Assembly (NCBI GenBank): GCA_013822345.1
Contig: PNKH01000060.1
Location: 1-46,820, forward strand
Length of the DNA stretch: 46,820 nt
Direction of reading: 5' to 3'
DNA from: Isosphaera sp.
GTDB lineage: Bacteria > Planctomycetota > Planctomycetia > Gemmatales > Gemmataceae
The position numbers and the translations under genes were made by a program. Every line of letters starts with the position of its first letter. The first letter of the stretch is position 1. The notes below the pieces were generated by a model. The model saw nothing but the letters and a program-made list of their open reading frames with translations. It had not been told where the DNA came from and ran no database searches. Positions 39,397 to 46,820 of the stretch are shown piece by piece.

Positions 39397-42339
39397 ATGC
39401 CCCGCCTGCTCCTTGCCGCCGCCGCGCTCGCGTCCGGGGCCGTCCCGCTGCCGACCGCCGCCGGGCAGGAGAAGGCCGCCGACAAGGCCGCGCTGGCGTT
39501 CTTCGAGAACAAGATCCGCCCGGTGCTGGTGAAGGAGTGCTACTCCTGCCACTCGGCCGAGACCCGGTCGGGGACCGGCGGCCTCCGGAAGGGCGGCAAG
39601 GGCGGGCTGAACCTCGACACCCGGGAGGGGATCCGGAAGGGCGGCGACTCCGGCCCGGCCGTCGTCCCCGGGAAGCCGACCGAGAGCCTCCTGATCCACG
39701 CCCTCCACGAGGACGGCGTCGCGCTGATGCCGCCGAAGGGGAAGTTGCCGGACGCGGTGGTCGCCGACTTCGAGAAGTGGGTGAAGATGGGCGCCCCCGA
39801 CCCGCGCGACGGGAAGGTCGCCGCCGTCGCCGGGATCGACCTCGAGAAGGGCCGGCAGTTCTGGAGCTTCCGGCCGCCGCAGGCCCACCCCGCCCCGGCC
39901 GTCACGGACGCCGCCTGGCCCGCCGCCGACCTCGACCGGTTCGTCCTCGCCCGCCTCGAGGCCGCCGGCCTGAAGCCGGCCGCCGACGCCGACCCGCGCA
40001 CCCTGATCCGCCGCCTCCACCTCGACCTGGTCGGCCTGCCGCCGTCGCCGGACGAGGTCGAGGCGTTCGCCAAGGACCCGTCCCCGGCCGCCTACGCCAA
40101 GGTGGTCGACGCGCTCCTCGCGTCGCCGCGGTTCGGCGAGCGGTGGGGCCGCCACTGGCTCGACCTCGCCCGGTACGCGGACAGCAACGGGAAGGACGAG
40201 AACCTCACCTTCCACGAGGCGTACCGGTACCGCGACTACGTCATCCGGGCGTTCAACCAGGACAAGCCGTTCGACCGGTTCGTGGTCGAGCAGCTGGCCG
40301 GCGACCTCCTTCCCGCCAAGGACCAGGCCGAGCGCGACGACCTGCTGACCGCCACCGGGTTCCTGGTGGTCGGCCCGAAGATCCTCGCCGAGCGCGACAA
40401 GCCGAAGCTCCGGTGGGACGTGGCGGACGAGCAGATCGACACCGTCGGCAAGGCGTTCCTCGGGCTGACCCTCGGCTGCGCCCGCTGCCACGACCACAAG
40501 TTCGACCCGGTCCCGACCGCCGACTACTACGCCCTGGCCGGGATCTTCACCAGCACCCGGACGGTCAACGGGATCAAGCTCGGGAACGCCGCCGTGTCCG
40601 GGTGGATGCTCCGCCCGCTCGGCGGGCTGGGGGCCGAGAAGGCGGTCGCCGCCCGGGCGGAGTACGACGCGAAGCTGAAGAAGCTGCAGGACGAGGTCAA
40701 GAAGGCGAAGGCCGACCTGGCCGCGGTCGGGGAGAAGGCCGCCGCCCGGCTCCCCGGCAAGCTCCTCGGGTTCACCGTCGACAACCCGGACGCGACGTTC
40801 GTCGGGTCGTGGAAGCCGTCCACCTTCACCAAGCCCTACGTCGGCGACGGGTACGTCCACGACGACAAGGCCGGGAAGGGCGAGAAGTCGGCCACCTTCA
40901 CCCCGAAGCTGCCGAAGGCCGGGGAGTACGAGGTGCTGGTGTCGTACACCGGGGTGACGGGCCGGGCGACGAACGTCCCGGTCACCGTCGTGTTCGACGG
41001 CGGGGAGAAGACCGTCACCCTCGACCAGTCGAAGCCGCCGAAGATCGACGGCCTGTTCCAGTCGGTCGGGACGTTCAAGTTCAAGGCCGGGTCGGACGGG
41101 TCGGTCACCCTGTCGAACAAGGGGACCGAGGGGCACGTGATCGCCGACGCGGTCCGGTTCGTCCCGGCCGGCGAGCTGGCGAAGGACCCGGAGATGGGGA
41201 TGGGGGTGCCGTCGGAGGTGAAGGCGGCGGCCGCCGAGGCGGAGGCGAAGCTGAAGAAGCTGGAGGCGGACGAGGCGGCGCTGAAGAAGGACGCCCCGCC
41301 CGCGCCGCGGATGGTGATGGCCGTGCGGGACGAGGACAAGGTCGAGGACGCGCACATCAACATCCGCGGCAACCCGGCGCAGCTCGGGGCGGTCGTGCCG
41401 CGCGGGGTGCTCCAGGTCGCGACCGTCGGCCCGAAGCCGACATTCCCGGCGAACCAGAGCGGCCGGAAGGAGTTGGCCGAGTGGGTCGCGTCGCCGGCGA
41501 ACCCGCTGACCGCCCGGGTCGCGGTGAACCGGGTCTGGCACCACCTGTTCGGCGCCGGGCTGGTCCGCACCGTCGACAACTTCGGCATCCAGGGCGAGAA
41601 GCCGAGCCACCCGGAGCTGCTCGACACGCTGGCGGTGACCTTCGCGAAGAACGGCTGGAGCCACAAGAAGCTGATCCGCGAGGTCGTCCTGAGCCGGGCC
41701 TACCGCCAGTCGATCCACAACCCGCAAGCCGTCACCGCCGACCCGGAGAACCGGCTGTTCGGCCGGGCGACCCGGCGGCGGGTCGAGGCGGAGGTGATCC
41801 GCGACACCATCCTGACGGTGTCCGGGAAGCTCGACCTGAACGGCGGCGGGCCGGTGGTGGCGCACTTCCCGGAGCGGGCGATCGACAACCAGTCGCAGGG
41901 CGGGTTCAACACCGACCCGATCCTGAAGCGGGCGGTGTACCTGCCGGTCATCCGGAACGACCTGACCCCGCTGTTCGAGGTGTTCGACTTCGCCGACCCG
42001 GACGTGGCCGACGGCCAGCGGGACGCGACGACGGTCAGCACCCAGGCCCTGTACCTGATGAACAGCACGTTCGCGAACGGCCAGGCGAAGGCCGCCGCCG
42101 AGCGGCTGATCGCCGAGGAGCCGGACGCCGGGAAGCGGTTCGCGCTGCTGTTCCGCCGGGCGCTCGGCCGGGCGCCGACCGCCGCCGAGGCCGCCGCCGC
42201 GACGACGTTCCTCGCCGACTACAAGAAGGCGATCGACACCCTGCCGACCGGGCAGAAGCCGAAGGACGCGAACCTGGCCGCGTGGTCGGCGGTGTGCCTG
42301 TCGGTGTTCGGGTGCAGCGAGTTCCGGTTCGTGGAGTAA
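39397..42339 (+). CDS. PSD1 family protein with an embedded Golvesin/Xly CBD-like domain
   Basis: An exported protein of 980 residues. A signal peptide (LLLAAAALASGAVPLPTAAG) is followed by PSCyt1 with CYSCHSAE and ALMPPKGKLPD. DUF1549 (about 180-390) shows LIRRLHLDLVGLPPSPDEV, SPRFGERWGRHWLDLARYAD and CARCHDHKFDP. At about 450-590 there is an extra domain, VDNPDATFVGSWKPS, KSATFTPKLPKAGEYEVLVSY, NVPVTVVFDGGEKTVTLDQ, FQSVGTFKFKAGSDGSVTLSN and VIADAVRFVP, which matches the pattern of the Golvesin/Xly CBD-like fold. A coiled coil precedes DUF1553 (about 690-975; WVASPANPLTARVAVNRVW, AVCLSVFGCSEFRFVE). It is paired with the DUF1501 gene downstream, the usual arrangement. The extra domain suggests carbohydrate binding (inference). 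Confidence 0.9.
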   Translation: MPRLLLAAAALASGAVPLPTAAGQEKAADKAALAFFENKIRPVLVKECYSCHSAETRSGTGGLRKGGKGGLNLDTREGIRKGGDSGPAVVPGKPTESLLIHALHEDGVALMPPKGKLPDAVVADFEKWVKMGAPDPRDGKVAAVAGIDLEKGRQFWSFRPPQAHPAPAVTDAAWPAADLDRFVLARLEAAGLKPAADADPRTLIRRLHLDLVGLPPSPDEVEAFAKDPSPAAYAKVVDALLASPRFGERWGRHWLDLARYADSNGKDENLTFHEAYRYRDYVIRAFNQDKPFDRFVVEQLAGDLLPAKDQAERDDLLTATGFLVVGPKILAERDKPKLRWDVADEQIDTVGKAFLGLTLGCARCHDHKFDPVPTADYYALAGIFTSTRTVNGIKLGNAAVSGWMLRPLGGLGAEKAVAARAEYDAKLKKLQDEVKKAKADLAAVGEKAAARLPGKLLGFTVDNPDATFVGSWKPSTFTKPYVGDGYVHDDKAGKGEKSATFTPKLPKAGEYEVLVSYTGVTGRATNVPVTVVFDGGEKTVTLDQSKPPKIDGLFQSVGTFKFKAGSDGSVTLSNKGTEGHVIADAVRFVPAGELAKDPEMGMGVPSEVKAAAAEAEAKLKKLEADEAALKKDAPPAPRMVMAVRDEDKVEDAHINIRGNPAQLGAVVPRGVLQVATVGPKPTFPANQSGRKELAEWVASPANPLTARVAVNRVWHHLFGAGLVRTVDNFGIQGEKPSHPELLDTLAVTFAKNGWSHKKLIREVVLSRAYRQSIHNPQAVTADPENRLFGRATRRRVEAEVIRDTILTVSGKLDLNGGGPVVAHFPERAIDNQSQGGFNTDPILKRAVYLPVIRNDLTPLFEVFDFADPDVADGQRDATTVSTQALYLMNSTFANGQAKAAAERLIAEEPDAGKRFALLFRRALGRAPTAAEAAAATTFLADYKKAIDTLPTGQKPKDANLAAWSAVCLSVFGCSEFRFVE

Positions 42340-42343
42340 AGAC

Positions 42344-42465
42344 GAAGCGATCGGAACGCGGATGAAGAGGATCGAAGACGGGATGCAGAGGATCAGACAA
42401 GAATCGTTTTGTTCTGATCCTCTGCATCCGGTTTCCATCCTCTTCATCCGCGTTCCGATCGCTTC
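42344..42465. repeat. Long AT-richer inverted repeat
   Basis: Arms 42344-42397 and 42413-42465 pair over about 53 bp with one bulge and about four mismatches. The outer 29 bp are perfect (GAAGCGATCGGAACGCGGAT start). The loop contains CGTTTTG. The sequence (GATGAAGAGGATC) is much poorer in GC than the surroundings. It lies inside the presumed PSD1-DUF1501 operon and could form a strong RNA stem that sets the relative expression of the two genes. Confidence 0.9.
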
Positions 42466-42489
42466 CTACCCGCCCCCCTGAGGTCCGCC

Positions 42490-43872
<1,383 letters not shown>

Positions 43873-43879
43873 CCCGCCT

Positions 43880-44093
43880 GGCGAACCCGGAGCGTCAGCG
43901 ACGGGGTGCGCGGACGGACCCCACGCGGACGTGGGACCCAGGCCGTTGGCCTGGGCTGAGGGAGGGCGGGCCTTCGGCCCTGAAGCCCTCTGAGCCCCGA
44001 AGGGGCGGCCTCCCTCAGCCCAGGCCAACGGCCTGGGTCCCACGTCCGCGGCTCCCGGTGACGTCACCCCGTCGCTGACGCTCCGGGTTCGCC
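43880..44093. repeat. Outer palindrome carrying a second palindrome inside it
   Basis: Outer arms 43880-43908 and 44065-44093 are perfect over 29 bp (GGCGAACCCGGAGCGTCAGC start). The right half keeps GGTGACGTCACC, the same centre as the palindrome at 1098-1159, which shows that the nested element entered near the centre of a 62-bp-type palindrome. Confidence 0.92.
43925..44049. repeat. Nested palindrome with 41-bp perfect arms
   Basis: Arms 43925-43965 and 44009-44049 are perfect over 41 bp (GCGGACGTGGGACCCAGGCC start). The 43-bp centre holds two small hairpins, GGGCCTTCGGCCC and GCCCCGAAGGGGC. The element fills most of the gap between the DUF1501 and MazG genes. Confidence 0.93.
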
Positions 44094-44106
44094 CGGACAT
44101 CCCGTC

Positions 44107-44137
44107 TTTGGTCACCGCCCCATCTCGGTGCTAGAAT
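44107..44137 (+). promoter_or_regulatory. Probable promoter for a leaderless MazG transcript
   Basis: TAGAAT (44132-44137) lies seven bases before the GTG at 44145; a weak TTTGGT (44107-44112) lies 19 bases upstream of it. There is no Shine-Dalgarno, so transcription probably starts at or next to the start codon. Confidence 0.45.
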
Positions 44138-44144
44138 CCCCGTC

Positions 44145-44444
44145 GTGACCCTCGCCGAGCTGCAGACCCGGATCCGCGACCTGTTCGGGGCGAAGGACGC
44201 CCGCCGCGGGGTCGAAGGCACCTTCATGTGGTTCATGGAGGAGGTCGGGGAACTGTCCGCCGCCCTCCGCGACCGGTCCGACGCCGACAACCTGGCCCTC
44301 GAGTTCGCCGACGTCCTGGCGTGGCTGGCGACCCTCGCGAACGTCGCCGGCGTAGACCTGGAAGACGCGGTCGCCCGGAAGTACGGCGGCGGCTGCCCGC
44401 GGTGCCGGTCCGCCCCGTGCGCCTGCGGCCCGGCCAAGCCGTGA
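44145..44444 (+). CDS. MazG-like nucleotide pyrophosphohydrolase with a Cys-rich tail
   Basis: A protein of 99 residues of the all-alpha NTP pyrophosphatase superfamily, which hydrolyses nucleoside triphosphates to monophosphates. The metal-binding motif is visible as WFMEEVGELSAAL (Glu32, Glu33, Glu36) and LEFADVLAW (Glu53, Asp56). The tail YGGGCPRCRSAPCACG carries four Cys that could hold a zinc ion. The length fits a single MazG domain. The GTG at 44145 follows TAGAAT by seven bases without a Shine-Dalgarno, so translation may be leaderless. It is followed after 13 bases by a membrane protein gene. Confidence 0.85.
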   Translation: MTLAELQTRIRDLFGAKDARRGVEGTFMWFMEEVGELSAALRDRSDADNLALEFADVLAWLATLANVAGVDLEDAVARKYGGGCPRCRSAPCACGPAKP

Positions 44445-44457
44445 CACGAGACCCTTC

Positions 44458-46818
44458 ATGCGCTCCCGCGCCGCCGCCGTGGCCGCCCTGCTGCTCCTCG
44501 CGGGGCCGGCGCCGGCGGCCGACCTGCCGGTCAAGGTGACCAACGTCCGGGTCGGGCTGCCGCCCGGCAGGCCGGACGCCGGCCCGGTCGTCCGGTTCGC
44601 GTCCTGGGCCCCCGTCTACGCCGACCTCGAACTCGCCTCCCCCCTCCCCGACCCCGCCGAGCTGGTGGTCGAGGCCGCCGACCCGGACGAGGTCGCCACC
44701 ACCTTCGCCGTCCCGCTCGACCTGTCGGCGGCGAGCGGCGGCGTGTCGGCCGCGGCCCTCGGGACGATCGGGTACGTCCGCCCGGCCGGGGTCGGCGAGG
44801 TGACGGTCACGGTGCGGGCGAAGGGCGGGAAGCCGCTGTCTGAGCCGTTCCGGGTGCGGTCGCTCCGGCCGCGCGACCCGCTCGCCTACGTCGTCGTCAC
44901 CCTCGGCCCGCCGTTCCCCGGGTTCGAGCTGCCGAAGCCGACCGGGGCCGCCGACGACCCGGCCGCCGCCTTCCGGTACGGGCGGATCGACCTGGCCAAC
45001 ATCCCCGACGTCGCCCTGCTGCCCGACCGGTGGTTCGGGTACGAGGGGGCCGACTTGGTGGTGCTGAACACCGGCCCGGGGGCCGACGACTTCCTCCGCC
45101 GGCTGTTCGCCGACCCCGGGGCCGCGGCGAAGCGGGACGCGCTCGTCGAGTGGGTGCGGCGCGGCGGCCGGCTGGTCGTCACGGTCGGGGCGAACGCCGA
45201 CCTGGTCGGGCGGCTTCCGGCCCTGCACGACCTCCTCCCGGCCGCGGTCAACGGCAACCGCACCCGCGGGCCGCTGGCGCTGACGTGGCCGAACCGGGCC
45301 GGGAGCCAGACGTCGACCACGACCAAGACGCTCGGGCAGAAGGGGGCGACGTTCCCGGTTGCCGCCCTCACGCCGCGGCCGGACCGCCCGGCCCGCCGCC
45401 TGATCCCCCCGCCCGACGCGGCGAACGCCGGCCAGGAAGCGTTCGCGTTCCAGTCCGCGGTCGGCCTCGGGAAGGTGACGGTGGTCGGGTTCGACCTCGA
45501 CCGCCCGCCGTTCACCGAGTTCGCCGCCCGGCCGGAGTTCTGGGACTGGGTGCTGGCCGAGGGCGGGGCGGCCCGGGCGTCGGCCGGGGGCGACGGGAAG
45601 CCGCGGCCGCCGGCCGCGACCCTGAGCGAGGAGGAGGACGAGGCGGCGGTCGGGCTGCGGGCGCACGCCGACTCGTTCGACGGCGTCCCGGTGGTGTCGT
45701 TCGGGTGGGTGGCGGTGCTGATCGTCCTGTACCTGCTCCTCGTCGGCCCGGTCGAGTACTTCGTCCTGAAGCGCGTGCTCGGCCGGCTGGAACTCACCTG
45801 GGTGACGTTCCCGCTGATCGTGCTGACGATGAGCCTGGCGGCGTACTTCACCGCGTACGCGCTGAAGGGCCGGGAGCTGCGGGCGAACAAGGTCGACGTG
45901 GTGGACGTGGACGCGGCCGGCGGGCGGGTGTACGGGACGACGTGGTGCACGGTGTTCAGCCCGCGGATCGACACGTACACGGTCGGGGTGGAGCCGAACG
46001 ACGGGCTGGCGGCCGCCAGCCCGGGGACGGCGGTGAGCTGGGTCGGGGCGCCGCGCGGCGGGCGGGCGAGCCTCTTGCGGCGGAGCTACGCCTACCACGC
46101 CGACGCCGACGCCCTGGAGAAGGTGCCGGTGCAGGTGTGGTCGACGAAGTCGTTCGGGGCGAACTGGGCCGGGTGGTTCGACCCGCTCGGGCCGGCCCCG
46201 GTCGCGAAGTCGGACCTGGCCCACCCGCCGGGCGACCCGGGCGCGGTGATCGGCACCTTCACCCTGAACCTGCCGGTGCCGGTGCTGACCGACTGCGTCC
46301 TGTTCTACGCCGGCCAGGCGTACCCGCTGCCGGGCGGGACGGTCCGGCCGGGCGAACCGGTCCGCCCGGTGTGGGACAGGCTGACGCCGGCGACCCAGTG
46401 GCTGCAGAAGGAGGGCGGGCTGGAGGACCTCCTGCGCCGCGCCCCGGGGTACGCCGACCGGCCCGGGGCGGCGAAGGCCCCGGCCGCCGCACCGGGGGCG
46501 GCGGCCGGCCCGCTGCCGCTGTTCGGCGTGCTGTTCCACGAGGCGTGCCTGACCTACGGCGAGGGCGTGGTCCCGCGGAACGCGTCGCTCCGCCGGCTCG
46601 ACCAGAGCTGGCGGCTGACCCCGGACAACCGGAGTGAGGTGATCCTGGTCGGCCGGGCGGTGACGCCGGCCGGCACCCCGGCCGAGGAAGCCCTGTCCGG
46701 CCCCGGGGCCGGTTCCCGGCTGTGGCTCCGCGGGCTGCCCGGGTCCGGCGACCGCGCCCCGCTCCCCGGCACCGGCCGGCAGGAGACGTGGGTGCGGGTG
46801 TATCTGCCCGTTCGGTAG
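44458..46818 (+). CDS. Large exported/membrane protein with a flavodoxin/GATase-like outer domain
   Basis: A protein of 786 residues. A signal peptide (AVAALLLLAGPAPA) is followed by a beta-sandwich (20-140). A Rossmann-like part (about 140-320) has YVVVTLGPPFPGF, YEGADLVVLN and LVEWVRRGGRLVVTVG, as in the GATase1-like domains of BatA-associated or DUF4350 proteins. Two helices (VAVLIVLYLLLVGPVEYFVL, about 416-435; FPLIVLTMSLAAYFTAYAL) precede a second outer region rich in beta-strands. No catalytic residues are evident. The gene is complete, ending with TAG at 46816-46818. It may serve in cell-envelope assembly or surveillance; that is only a guess. Confidence 0.75.
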   Translation: MRSRAAAVAALLLLAGPAPAADLPVKVTNVRVGLPPGRPDAGPVVRFASWAPVYADLELASPLPDPAELVVEAADPDEVATTFAVPLDLSAASGGVSAAALGTIGYVRPAGVGEVTVTVRAKGGKPLSEPFRVRSLRPRDPLAYVVVTLGPPFPGFELPKPTGAADDPAAAFRYGRIDLANIPDVALLPDRWFGYEGADLVVLNTGPGADDFLRRLFADPGAAAKRDALVEWVRRGGRLVVTVGANADLVGRLPALHDLLPAAVNGNRTRGPLALTWPNRAGSQTSTTTKTLGQKGATFPVAALTPRPDRPARRLIPPPDAANAGQEAFAFQSAVGLGKVTVVGFDLDRPPFTEFAARPEFWDWVLAEGGAARASAGGDGKPRPPAATLSEEEDEAAVGLRAHADSFDGVPVVSFGWVAVLIVLYLLLVGPVEYFVLKRVLGRLELTWVTFPLIVLTMSLAAYFTAYALKGRELRANKVDVVDVDAAGGRVYGTTWCTVFSPRIDTYTVGVEPNDGLAAASPGTAVSWVGAPRGGRASLLRRSYAYHADADALEKVPVQVWSTKSFGANWAGWFDPLGPAPVAKSDLAHPPGDPGAVIGTFTLNLPVPVLTDCVLFYAGQAYPLPGGTVRPGEPVRPVWDRLTPATQWLQKEGGLEDLLRRAPGYADRPGAAKAPAAAPGAAAGPLPLFGVLFHEACLTYGEGVVPRNASLRRLDQSWRLTPDNRSEVILVGRAVTPAGTPAEEALSGPGAGSRLWLRGLPGSGDRAPLPGTGRQETWVRVYLPVR

Positions 46819-46820
46819 CC

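Overview
The window is very GC-rich and carries a gene set diagnostic of Planctomycetes, most likely the Gemmataceae. Markers are two DUF1549/DUF1553 'PSD1' cytochromes, a DUF1501 protein, a DUF1559 pseudopilin, TIGR02996 and WD40 proteins, kinase-TPR receptors, a TIGR02989-type ECF sigma factor with a FecR partner, and DUF1573 proteins. No rRNA, tRNA, CRISPR array or transposase gene was seen. All calls come from reading the sequence; no database search was run.

Layout. 1-9.1 kb: aldehyde dehydrogenase, a small secreted protein, a GNAT acetyltransferase, DnaA, a WD40 protein and a TIGR02996 protein. 9.2-14.1 kb: UDP-glucuronate decarboxylase, a terminator, then a promoter with an 11-G spacer driving a cassette of a MauE/DoxX-DUF1573 fusion, a 14-cysteine secreted peptide, an anchored exported protein, a DUF1573 protein and a DUF1559 pseudopilin. 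14.1-20.4 kb: two tandem membrane Ser/Thr kinase-TPR receptors, the second with a frameshift. 20.5-24.9 kb: a PSD1 cytochrome among small membrane and zinc-ribbon proteins. 25.0-31.8 kb: an S46 dipeptidyl-peptidase, a TPR protein, a methyltransferase and an FHA protein. 32.0-36.8 kb: a surface-glycan operon (DegT aminotransferase, GT2-STELLO fusion, GT-C membrane glycosyltransferase) behind a good sigma70-like promoter. 36.8-39.2 kb: DUF3303 and the sigma/FecR pair. 39.4-46.8 kb: a PSD1 cytochrome with an embedded Golvesin-like domain, DUF1501, MazG and a large membrane protein.

The most striking feature is a dense population of long perfect or near-perfect palindromes (arms of about 22-41 bp). 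They fall into several families and sit both between genes and in frame inside them. Coding copies are in the aldehyde dehydrogenase, the PSD1 protein, the FecR protein and exactly at the domain junction of the GT2-STELLO fusion. Half-copies are in the second kinase, and a different repeat forms the linker of DnaA. One palindrome is nested inside another. This resembles the logic of Rickettsia palindromic elements but looks like an independent planctomycete system.

The second candidate novelty is the MauE-DUF1573/Cys-rich-peptide cassette. It suggests a dedicated oxidative-folding route for a secreted cysteine-rich peptide, behind a promoter that could be phase-variable.
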